Assembly: GCA_942492055.1 (NCBI GenBank)
Contig: CALODP010000019.1
Span: forward strand, 558,001-622,000
Source: CALODP01 sp942492055
GTDB taxonomy: Bacteria > Bacteroidota > Ignavibacteria > Ignavibacteriales > Melioribacteraceae
DNA: 64,000 bases
Reading direction: 5' to 3'
The notes beneath the pieces were generated by a model. The model was not told the origin of the DNA and ran no database searches. It saw only the letters and a program-made list of their open reading frames with translations. A program made the position numbers and the translations under genes. Shown piece by piece: positions 1-7,860 of this stretch. Numbering within the stretch: the first letter of the stretch is position 1; every line of letters begins with the position of its first letter.

Positions 1-2007
1 AGCGAGACCAGGAACAATTTCCGGATATGTGTCGTCGGTTGAGCAAACACAAACTGCTTTCGCCCCCGATTCGATAGCTGCTTTCGCTGCTTCTTCGGGA
101 GTTTCGAATCCGTTAGTATAAATAATATCCAAACCTGCTACTTCAAAGAATCCTCTTGCGAAATCGGCTCTTGGTTTGAACTGTCTTACATGACCCATGT
201 TAGCTAAGAACAATTTAGGTTTAGCTCCTGTCTTTTCTTCGAAAGCTTTTGAAGCGTCTCTTAATGCTTCGAACTCAGCTGTTAATTTGAAGATCTCAAC
301 TTTTTCAATAGCTACTGTTTTGCCGTTAGCGGCTTTAAGCGCGCTGGCAATTTCACCTAAAGTTGCTCCCTCGACGAAAGCGTTGATTCCTGTTTCGATT
401 AAGGAAACATCATCTTTTCCGACAAGGCTGTTGAGTTTTTCCAAGATAGGTTTGTGTTTTTCTGCGTCCCCGGCAACTCTGTATTTCTGAAGGAATTCAG
501 CTCTTTTCTGATATAATGCTTCTGTATCAGCTTTCTTAGGAGCTATTTTTTCTTCCTTAGGATTTGCGTACATGTTGTTACCGACAATAGCGTCTTTTCT
601 TTTGTCTATGTTTTTCTTGCGAGCAGCAACAACTTCTTTAATAGCGTCTTGAGGATAATTTTCCTGAAGAGCTTTGAACATTCCACCTTTCTCCTGAATG
701 GTCTGGAATTCTGTCCATGCCGCATTTGCAACTTCGTCGGTTAGCTTTTCTACGTAGAAAGAACCACCGGCAGGATCTATCAACTTATCCATGTGAGACT
801 CTTCACTCAACAAGATCTGTACGTTTCTTGAAATCCTTCTTGAGAATTCGTTAGGAACGGAGAATGTTTCGTCAAACGGATTTGTATGTAAACTATCAAT
901 TCCACCAACTACTGCGGAAAATGCTTCGGTTGTTGTTCTAAGCATATTCACGTAAGGATCGTAAGCAGTTTGGTTTCCTACGGAAGTTTTTGCGTGAATC
1001 AATACTTTCTTCGATTCTTCGCTTGCGCCGTAAGCGTCCATTATATTTGCCCAGAGTACTCTTGCTGCTCTGAACTTAGCAATTTCCATGAAATAGAAAG
1101 GACCTACGTTGAAAGAAAGTCTCATGCTCTGAGCGATTTCGTCGATAGCCAATCCTCTTTCGAGAAGTTGCTCGATATATTCAACTGCAGTAGCCATAAC
1201 GTAAGCGAGTTCTTGAACAGCACTTGCGCCACCGTTACCGTAAGGAATTCCGCTAACAGAAATAGTTTTCAAACCGGTAGCGTTTTTCTTTGTCCATTCG
1301 GCTGCTAATTTCATTTTATTCATGGCGAATTCAAATGAAACAGGCATCTCACCGTTTTCAACAAGATAACCAAGCGGATCAGCTTCAACTGCACCTTTAA
1401 GAGCGCTTATTTCTTTCCCTTCCTTTTTAAGATATGCTGCGAGAGCCATTAGCATTGGAACGGAATTGAATCCTGCTTGGATATATAGTGGATATTTCTC
1501 TAATTCTATTCCGTCAAAAGCTCTTGTAATTGATTTCAGAGCGGATATAGCCAAACCTCCGTTACCAACTTCTTCCTTTTTCGCATAATCGGAATCCAAC
1601 CCTAATTTTGTGGCTGTATCCAATTTTACATTAATGCTGTTCTGACCTCTTTGAAGATCACTCTTCAAAGCAGCGTTAAACTCTTCAGCGTCTCCGTATG
1701 GAAGCTCCTGGCAAACATCCCAAGACTTTCCAACATATCCGGATACTTTTGTTCCTCTGATAAGGTTTGAATAACCGGGAACATCATCTGTTTGAGGAAG
1801 ATTTTCAATATCTTTTCGGGTGTATATTGGCTGAAGGTTAATACCTTCGTAGGTTTTAGTGATTAGTTTTTTTTCGAACGGAGCTCCTTTCAAATCAATC
1901 TCAACTTTCTTTCTCCATTCATCGTAGGACGGACTCTGGAAGTCGTCCTGCAACCTAAGCTCTTTATCCAACTTGATGTTAGATAAATCTAGATTTTCGC
2001 CTTGCAT
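1..2007 (-). CDS. mutA: Methylmalonyl-CoA mutase small (beta) subunit, partial at window edge
   Basis: The small subunit supports the B12-dependent isomerisation of methylmalonyl-CoA and succinyl-CoA, a step of propionate metabolism. I translated 669 codons from an ATG at 2005-2007, which has GGAG seven bases upstream. The protein carries the mutase TIM-barrel region (for example RGTKVSGYVGKSWDVCQE near the N-terminus and SFNVGPFYFMEIAKFRAARVLW mid-protein, abbreviated here). The C-terminal cobalamin-binding-like domain reads LANMGHVRQFKPRADF, so it lacks the DxHxxG histidine motif of the catalytic large subunit. That identifies it as the beta subunit rather than MutB. The 3' end lies outside the window; the large subunit would be expected there. 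High confidence in family, good in subunit. Confidence 0.93.
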   Translation of the reverse strand, partial: MQGENLDLSNIKLDKELRLQDDFQSPSYDEWRKKVEIDLKGAPFEKKLITKTYEGINLQPIYTRKDIENLPQTDDVPGYSNLIRGTKVSGYVGKSWDVCQELPYGDAEEFNAALKSDLQRGQNSINVKLDTATKLGLDSDYAKKEEVGNGGLAISALKSITRAFDGIELEKYPLYIQAGFNSVPMLMALAAYLKKEGKEISALKGAVEADPLGYLVENGEMPVSFEFAMNKMKLAAEWTKKNATGLKTISVSGIPYGNGGASAVQELAYVMATAVEYIEQLLERGLAIDEIAQSMRLSFNVGPFYFMEIAKFRAARVLWANIMDAYGASEESKKVLIHAKTSVGNQTAYDPYVNMLRTTTEAFSAVVGGIDSLHTNPFDETFSVPNEFSRRISRNVQILLSEESHMDKLIDPAGGSFYVEKLTDEVANAAWTEFQTIQEKGGMFKALQENYPQDAIKEVVAARKKNIDKRKDAIVGNNMYANPKEEKIAPKKADTEALYQKRAEFLQKYRVAGDAEKHKPILEKLNSLVGKDDVSLIETGINAFVEGATLGEIASALKAANGKTVAIEKVEIFKLTAEFEALRDASKAFEEKTGAKPKLFLANMGHVRQFKPRADFARGFFEVAGLDIIYTNGFETPEEAAKAAIESGAKAVCVCSTDDTYPEIVPGLA

Positions 2008-2333
2008 TACGCGTCTCCATTAATAATCATTTGCTAATTAAGTGCCTTGTAAATAAGTTTTTAAACTTAATAAAAAGAATACAAAAACCCTATCTAAAAG
2101 GGATTTTCTACTAAAACAGACTACTTTGAAGTTAGTTCCACTGCATAACTGCATGAATATGCGATTGCTTTAGATTTTCGAAAAAGTTAACTTAAAATCG
2201 ACTTTACGATTTTTATCTTCTGACAAAGATTATTTGACGGATCCGGGGGGAAGTTGGTCAAATAGTTTTGAACACCTTCCTTTACATATAGATCAAAATC
2301 AAATTTATCTCCCAATAAATTTAGGGGAAATTC
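2008..2333. other. Divergent intergenic region between mutA and the TonB receptor
   Basis: This 326-bp gap separates divergently transcribed genes, so it must carry promoters for both. Two inverted repeats are visible. One is AAAATCG/CGATTTT around 2194-2213. The other is ATTTGAC/GTCAAAT at 2232-2238 and 2257-2263, enclosing a G-rich run. The second lies about 70-100 bases before the receptor start and could be an operator, but nothing identifies the binding protein. A purine-rich ribosome site (AGGGGAAA) precedes the ATG at 2334. No RNA gene or B12 riboswitch core was recognised. Confidence 0.35.
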
Positions 2334-4565
2334 ATGGGAGTTCGATCTGTTAATATATTCTTGATATTACTTCTCTTTTCGATTACAACATTAGCTCAGG
2401 GAAAGGGTTCTCTACGTGGGTATATCACCGATTCGGAAAGTGGAGAGGCGCTCGCATACGGAAATGCTCTAATCGAAGAATTGAATGTAGGGGCTTCATC
2501 AGATACGCGTGGATATTTCTTTATTCCTTCTATTCCAGAAGGAAAGAACTATACTCTTCTAGTTTCTTATATCGGGTATATCTCGAAGAAGATTAAATTC
2601 CGAATTAAGAAAAATCGAATTACCTATATCGAAGTAACCTTGGCTCCATCAACCGTACAGATGGAAACCATCGAAAAAATAGGTAAAAAGGTAATTGAGA
2701 AAAATGCTACAGATATTGGCTTGGAAAGAATATCCATTAAAAGCTTGCAAACACTACCGAAAGGTGTTGAGGTGGATATTCTTCGTTCTTTACAAACATT
2801 GCCAGGGGTAAGAACAACCGGTGATGTTTCTTCCAGATATTATGTTCAAGGGGGTGCGGGGAATCAAAACCTTGTTTTGCTAAACGGTGTAACTGTTTAT
2901 AATCCGTTTCATGCTCTCGGGTTGTTTAGTGTTATTGATCCTGAGATGATTAATAATATGGAATTCTACAAAGGTGGCTTCTCGTCTGAATTCGGTGGAA
3001 GACTATCTTCGGTGCTTAATCTGCGGACAAAGGACGGAAACAAAAACAGAATAAGCGCAACCGGTTCAGCGAGTATGCTTACGGGAAAAATGCTTGTAGA
3101 AGGACCCATACCTCATGGCTCTTTTATTGTTACCGGAAGAAAAAGTCATTCGACTGATGTGCTTAAGACTTTTCTGAATGACGAAGATGCCCCTTTCAAA
3201 TTTTATGATTATTCATTCAAGCTGAACTACACTAATCCGAATTTTATTGAGGAAGCTAAGTTTGTAATACATGGCTTCTTCAGTGGCGATGATCTCGACA
3301 ACCACGATCCGACTCGGGAAAACTTTACTTGGGAAAATAATATACTCGGCTTTAGTTGGTTCCAGGTTTACCCTAATCTGCCTCTTTATTCCGAAGCCCA
3401 AATATCAGTCAGTAATTTCGAAGGAAAACTAATACCGAATTTAAGCGGAATAAACAAGAAAGAAAACGAAATTACCGACGCAAATTTCAAAATGAGTTTC
3501 AATTATATCTTCAATTCTAAAGACGAATTTTGGTTCGGATTTGATATCACAAGTCTGGATACGAAGCTTCTTCTTGAAAACGCGGCGGGGCTTGATACTC
3601 GGGAGGCGGAAAGTAGCACGAGTATCGATCTTTTTCTAAAGTATAAATTCATGAGATATGAAAATCTTGGAATTGATTTCGGAACAAGATTGAATTTTAT
3701 CTCTTTGGCAAATAAAAATACTTCTATGTTTGAACCTCGCTTGAGCCTGACTTATCAATTCTCTCCGCTCTTGAAGTTAAAAGGAGCGGCGGGAATTTAT
3801 CTTCAGGAAATGACAACACTAACAGACGAGGATGAAGTAATTTCTCTTTTCGAACCTTGGTTGATTTGTCCGAAGTATCTGAAAACTCCAAGAGCAGGAC
3901 ATCTAATCTTTGGTTTTGACTCATATTTTACCGACAAGTTTTCTCTGAATGTTGAAGGGTATTATAAATATATCTGGAATTTGCCGGCCTTAAATAATGA
4001 AAAGTATTTTGAGAACGATCATGATCTTGTTTCCGGAACCGGTGAGTCTTACGGTTGGGAATTTCAGGTAAAATATAGCGGAGAAAGAATTAATTTTTCG
4101 ACTTCATATTCTTTGAGTTGGGCCTACAAAGAAGTAAAAGGTTGGCTTTACTATCCCAAATACGACGCGAGACACTCATTAAATATTTCTTCGATGATTG
4201 ATTTCGGTAAGGGCTGGCAAGCAGGTATTGTTTGGACATTTAGCAGCGGGCTTCCTTTTACACAAGATATGGGGTTCTATAACAAGTTGAAGTTCGCAGA
4301 TCTCTTAAACAGAAATCATCTATACGATTCCTATAATCCTTACGCTATTCTATTCGATAAAAATATGGGGAGGTTACCATCTTATCATAGACTTGATCTT
4401 AATCTCTCGAAAAAAATTGAATTCTACTTTCTCAAACTTTACTTCGATATAAGTATTATTAATGCTTATGACCGAAATAATATATTCTATTTCGAAAGGG
4501 ATACGGGCAAGAAAGTAAACATGCTCCCCTTCTTCCCCTCGGCTTCCATAAAGGTGGAAATATGA
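2334..4565 (+). CDS. TonB-dependent outer-membrane receptor with carboxypeptidase-like N-terminal domain
   Basis: This is a 743-residue outer-membrane receptor. A signal peptide (about residues 1-22, ending LAQG) is followed by a carboxypeptidase-D regulatory-like beta-sandwich (GSLRGYITDSESGEALAYGNA, abbreviated). Next is a plug domain with LQTLPGVRTTGD and YYVQGGAGNQNLVLLNGV, then a beta-barrel ending in an aromatic-rich C-terminus. Such receptors import a large or scarce ligand using TonB energy; the ligand cannot be read from the sequence. The stop overlaps the start of the DUF4249 lipoprotein by 4 bases. That pairing is common in Bacteroidota and suggests the lipoprotein works with this receptor. 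Confidence 0.9.
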   Translation: MGVRSVNIFLILLLFSITTLAQGKGSLRGYITDSESGEALAYGNALIEELNVGASSDTRGYFFIPSIPEGKNYTLLVSYIGYISKKIKFRIKKNRITYIEVTLAPSTVQMETIEKIGKKVIEKNATDIGLERISIKSLQTLPKGVEVDILRSLQTLPGVRTTGDVSSRYYVQGGAGNQNLVLLNGVTVYNPFHALGLFSVIDPEMINNMEFYKGGFSSEFGGRLSSVLNLRTKDGNKNRISATGSASMLTGKMLVEGPIPHGSFIVTGRKSHSTDVLKTFLNDEDAPFKFYDYSFKLNYTNPNFIEEAKFVIHGFFSGDDLDNHDPTRENFTWENNILGFSWFQVYPNLPLYSEAQISVSNFEGKLIPNLSGINKKENEITDANFKMSFNYIFNSKDEFWFGFDITSLDTKLLLENAAGLDTREAESSTSIDLFLKYKFMRYENLGIDFGTRLNFISLANKNTSMFEPRLSLTYQFSPLLKLKGAAGIYLQEMTTLTDEDEVISLFEPWLICPKYLKTPRAGHLIFGFDSYFTDKFSLNVEGYYKYIWNLPALNNEKYFENDHDLVSGTGESYGWEFQVKYSGERINFSTSYSLSWAYKEVKGWLYYPKYDARHSLNISSMIDFGKGWQAGIVWTFSSGLPFTQDMGFYNKLKFADLLNRNHLYDSYNPYAILFDKNMGRLPSYHRLDLNLSKKIEFYFLKLYFDISIINAYDRNNIFYFERDTGKKVNMLPFFPSASIKVEI

Positions 4566-5515
4566 AAAATTTGATAAAGAAGGCAGTTTTTTGTTTCTGT
4601 TTTATCGGTCTCTTTTTAGCATGTGAAGAGGATATTAATTCGAGTGCCGATTTTAGAGAACGTTTTGTCCTTTCTTCTATGATAAACGCCGATAGTGATT
4701 TTCAAGTTCTTACCTTAACGAGAACATACGACAATAACAAAGAAGGCATTGATCCTGATTGGGATGATATTTTTGTGGATGATGCAGAGATTACTCTCTG
4801 GTATAATGATTCTGCTTATCGTTTTAGGGATACTACTGTTATTGGTGAGGATTACAAGAAAAGAAAATTTTACTATTCTAATAAGCTAAGTCCTAAATCC
4901 GACTATTTTATTGAAGTTGAAGCCGTTACTAAAAACGGACTCGTTCTTAAAGCAGAAACTATTGTTCCTAAAATGGCTTATCTGAGAAGAGAACATAGTA
5001 CTTTGGGATTGACGTTCCCTCAATATCTGTCAACAGCAAGTTATCATTGGGAGCCGACTGAGAACATCATTGTTTTCCCGTATTTGCAGATAAAGTATTT
5101 CAAGTCAGTTGACGGTGTTGTTGATTCGACAAGAATCACCGTACCAATCGAATATACAACGAATGGCGGAAAGGAATTTCCGGTTTATCCCAAGGGAAGC
5201 GATAAGAATTACGTTATTTACGATATGGATGTTGTTCACAAAACTTTGGAAAAGATTTCCGAGGGAGATGACAACAAAAAAAACTATCGAATAATCGATG
5301 CGGAATTTATTCTGATTACTTTGGATTCTCCATTATCTATTTACTATTCGACAACACAGCAATTTCTGGATAGTTTTACAATTATTGTAGACGCGCCCGA
5401 TTATTCGAATGTTATCGGTGGTATGGGAATATTCGGGGCTTACACTAAGAAAATATATCCGGTGAATATCTCAAAAGATTATATACTTTCTTTCGGTTAC
5501 TTAACATATAAGTAG
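4562..5515 (+). CDS. DUF4249-family lipoprotein, partner of the upstream TonB receptor
   Basis: This 317-residue protein begins with a lipoprotein signal (hydrophobic segment ending FLACEED, with Cys about residue 21 as the lipidation site). It has the features of DUF4249 proteins: an early VLSSMINADSDFQVLTLTRT strand, a DAEITLWYNDSAYRF segment and long beta-rich stretches. DUF4249 genes commonly sit directly after TonB-dependent receptors. Here the ATG overlaps the receptor stop (ATGA overlap), so the two are translationally coupled. It is probably anchored on the outer membrane and may help bind the ligand. The biochemical function of the family is not established. Confidence 0.78.
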   Translation: MKNLIKKAVFCFCFIGLFLACEEDINSSADFRERFVLSSMINADSDFQVLTLTRTYDNNKEGIDPDWDDIFVDDAEITLWYNDSAYRFRDTTVIGEDYKKRKFYYSNKLSPKSDYFIEVEAVTKNGLVLKAETIVPKMAYLRREHSTLGLTFPQYLSTASYHWEPTENIIVFPYLQIKYFKSVDGVVDSTRITVPIEYTTNGGKEFPVYPKGSDKNYVIYDMDVVHKTLEKISEGDDNKKNYRIIDAEFILITLDSPLSIYYSTTQQFLDSFTIIVDAPDYSNVIGGMGIFGAYTKKIYPVNISKDYILSFGYLTYK

Positions 5516-5519
5516 AGTT

Positions 5520-6950
5520 ATGGAAAATACAATAAAAATATTTTTTGCCGTGAGTTTTTCTTTTCTTCTTATCGCTTGCGATAAAGATGTTTCCACTACG
5601 CCTCCCGACGAGCCTCCTCCTCAGGGAACTGTGATGATTAATTCAATTCCGGAAGGGGCTAAAATATTCCTAAACGGAAAATATAGAATTCGTCGTACTC
5701 CTGATAGCCTGAGATGGTTAGCGGAACAATCTTACGATGTAACATTGAAAAAAGAATTCTATAAGGATACGACATTCAGAATTCATCCGTCGGAGGAAGA
5801 ACTAAAAACATATGTTGTCGATTATACTAAGAGCAAACGAATGCTAGCCACTTTGGAAATCTACAGCACTCCGTCGGATGCCTCAATTACTTTGAATGGG
5901 ATACAAAGAGATCAGAGAACTCCCGAAGTTTTTCGAAACATTCTTCCCGGTTTGTATGAAGTAACCTTGGAGAAGGAAAAACACAAAAGCGTAACTGAAT
6001 TTGTTGAAGTTAATAGCGGAGATACTGTTCAGACTTTTATAACATTGCTCGATACTGTCACATGGAAAACAATGACTCCCGAAAATTCGGGAATACCATT
6101 TGCTTATCTGAACAGCCTGGCCATTGATGTTAACGACAACATTTGGATCGGAACATCTAATAGAGGTGCAGCTTTTTTTGATGGCGTTTCTTGGACTATA
6201 CACGATATATATTCTACTAATATCGGGGATAATCGAGTTAACGTTATGGATGTTGATGTTTATAATAATCTATGGGTTGGGACTCCTGATAGTCTTGCAT
6301 TTTTTCAAGAAAAAAAATGGGAAGATCACGGGAAAAACTATCTTTTGCCTAATCCGAATGTAACAGCTCTTTATTTTAGGAATAAAGGATGTCAGTGGGT
6401 TGGTACAATCAACGGTTTATTGGATTTTGCCGAACAATGGGTTTATAATCTTGATAATTCATCTTTGCAGAGTACACATATTACTTCTATTGCCGAAGGA
6501 AAGGATGGTAAAATATGGGTAGGTACTCATACAGGGGGAGTTTCCGTAAAAAAAATAAATAAATGGGATACTTATTCATCTTCCAATTCCAATCTGCATA
6601 GTAACAGAGTTAGCGATATTGCAGTGGATCAAGACGGATATATTTGGGCTGCCCATTCGGGAGGGGCGGCCAAAGAAGGGGGTGTTAGCTACTTTGACGG
6701 AATCAAATGGAGAAAAGTCGCTACCAGATGGCCCTGTTCCAACATTACTTGTGTTGCTATTGATAATAATAATGTGAAATGGTTCGGAACAACAAAAGGA
6801 ATTGGGAAAATAACCGGTACCAACAAATTTGAGTTTTTCTCAAAACTATCCGCCGGATTCGAAGTAGACAATATCACAGACGTTGCAGTCGATCGAAGCG
6901 GTAGAGTTTGGTTTGCTACTTCAGGTGGCGGATTACTTATCTATAATTAA
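5520..6950 (+). CDS. Lipoprotein with two PEGA domains and a two-component-regulator-type beta-propeller
   Basis: This 476-residue protein starts with a lipoprotein signal ending LIACDKD. Two PEGA domains follow: about residues 37-95 (GTVMINSIPEGAKIFLNG) and about 110-175 (LATLEIYSTPSDASITLNG). From about 180 to the end, repeated blades carry W-x-G/A-T motifs (IWIGTSNRG, LWVGTPDS, QWVGTINGL, IWVGTHTGG, VWFATSGGG), as in the propeller domains of hybrid sensors. There is no kinase domain. It lies four bases after the DUF4249 gene, so it is the third gene of the cassette. A surface binding or scaffolding role is inference. Confidence 0.75.
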   Translation: MENTIKIFFAVSFSFLLIACDKDVSTTPPDEPPPQGTVMINSIPEGAKIFLNGKYRIRRTPDSLRWLAEQSYDVTLKKEFYKDTTFRIHPSEEELKTYVVDYTKSKRMLATLEIYSTPSDASITLNGIQRDQRTPEVFRNILPGLYEVTLEKEKHKSVTEFVEVNSGDTVQTFITLLDTVTWKTMTPENSGIPFAYLNSLAIDVNDNIWIGTSNRGAAFFDGVSWTIHDIYSTNIGDNRVNVMDVDVYNNLWVGTPDSLAFFQEKKWEDHGKNYLLPNPNVTALYFRNKGCQWVGTINGLLDFAEQWVYNLDNSSLQSTHITSIAEGKDGKIWVGTHTGGVSVKKINKWDTYSSSNSNLHSNRVSDIAVDQDGYIWAAHSGGAAKEGGVSYFDGIKWRKVATRWPCSNITCVAIDNNNVKWFGTTKGIGKITGTNKFEFFSKLSAGFEVDNITDVAVDRSGRVWFATSGGGLLIYN

Positions 6951-6959
6951 AAAAATAAC

Positions 6960-6979
6960 GGGAGTTCGAATAAACTCCC
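6960..6979. terminator. Bidirectional terminator hairpin
   Basis: GGGAGTT and AACTCCC form a 7-bp stem with a short loop between the convergent ends of the propeller lipoprotein and the SDR gene. An A-run lies on its left side, giving a U-tract for the minus-strand SDR transcript. Confidence 0.65.
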
Positions 6980-6988
6980 TCTGCCCCC

Positions 6989-7759
6989 TTACTTTCTGTG
7001 AGTAACAAAAGCGTTAGCCTGCGCTGTGGGCATTATAATAATTTCGTTTATGTTTACATGAGCAGGTCGTGTCGCGCAAAATATTATTGTTTCGGCTATA
7101 TCTTCCGCAACCAAAGGGTCGAATCCTTTATATACATTCTTAGCACGTTCCTCGTCACCATTAAAACGAATCATACTAAAATCGGTTTCAACCGCCCCCG
7201 GATCTATTGATGTAACTCTTATATTTTTATCGAGAGTATCGATACGCAGAGATTGAGTAATTGCTTTTACCGCATGTTTTGTAGCACAATACACACTTCC
7301 TCCACCGTATCCCTGATGCCCGGCGATAGAACCGAGATTTATTACATGACCACTTTTTCGAGCAATCATTAGATCAACTATTTTCCTGGTAACATATAGT
7401 AAGCCTTTAATATTGGTATCTATCATTGCTTCCCAATTATCAGGGTCGTCTTCGTGCAGTTTATTCAAACCTTTGGCAAGCCCTGCGTTGTTAATAAGAT
7501 AATCAATGTTTTTCCAATCAGCGGGAAGATTCTCTATCGCTTGCTCAACCATTTCTCTGTTTGTAACATCCAGTTCAAATGAAAAAATTTTCACATCATA
7601 TTTTTGGCGCAATTCTTCAGACAACAATTTTATTTTCTCTATTCTTCTTGCCGAGATTATTAAATTCGCTCCTTCTCGGGCAAAGGCTTCGGCGGTTGCC
7701 TTTCCTATTCCGGCGGATGCTCCGGTAATGAAAACGATTTTGTCTTTTAATGAGATCAT
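6989..7759 (-). CDS. Short-chain dehydrogenase/reductase, YdfG-like
   Basis: This is a 256-residue classical SDR, an NAD(P)-dependent oxidoreductase. Visible motifs are the cofactor loop TGASAGIGKA (residues about 11-20), the NNAG motif (LINNAGLAKG), the catalytic serine in NLGSIAGHQGYG, and the YCATKHAVK active-site Tyr/Lys pair. The PG motif follows (IDPGAVETDFS). The closest general resemblance is to the YdfG/serine 3-dehydrogenase group, but the substrate cannot be assigned. A GGAG lies about 10 bases before the ATG. Terminators flank it on both sides, so it is probably monocistronic. Confidence 0.87.
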   Translation of the reverse strand: MISLKDKIVFITGASAGIGKATAEAFAREGANLIISARRIEKIKLLSEELRQKYDVKIFSFELDVTNREMVEQAIENLPADWKNIDYLINNAGLAKGLNKLHEDDPDNWEAMIDTNIKGLLYVTRKIVDLMIARKSGHVINLGSIAGHQGYGGGSVYCATKHAVKAITQSLRIDTLDKNIRVTSIDPGAVETDFSMIRFNGDEERAKNVYKGFDPLVAEDIAETIIFCATRPAHVNINEIIIMPTAQANAFVTHRK

Positions 7760-7831
7760 TCGGTATCACTCCCTGTTTTTTCTGTTAATGAAGAGAATAT
7801 AAGAAAAGCTGTTGAAGAGACATAATAAAAA

Positions 7832-7852
7832 AGGCCGGTTATTTACCGGCCT
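7832..7852 (-). terminator. Terminator after the GH20 gene
   Basis: AGGCCGGT/ACCGGCCT forms an 8-bp GC-rich stem with a 5-base loop, followed on the minus strand by a run of T. It lies just after the stop of the hexosaminidase and before the SDR start, separating the two minus-strand transcripts. Confidence 0.8.
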
Positions 7853-7860
7853 AATCTCTA

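Noticed and set aside
970..1308. 112-codon plus-strand ORF
   Set aside because: It is antisense to the methylmalonyl-CoA mutase gene, whose translation is unambiguous.
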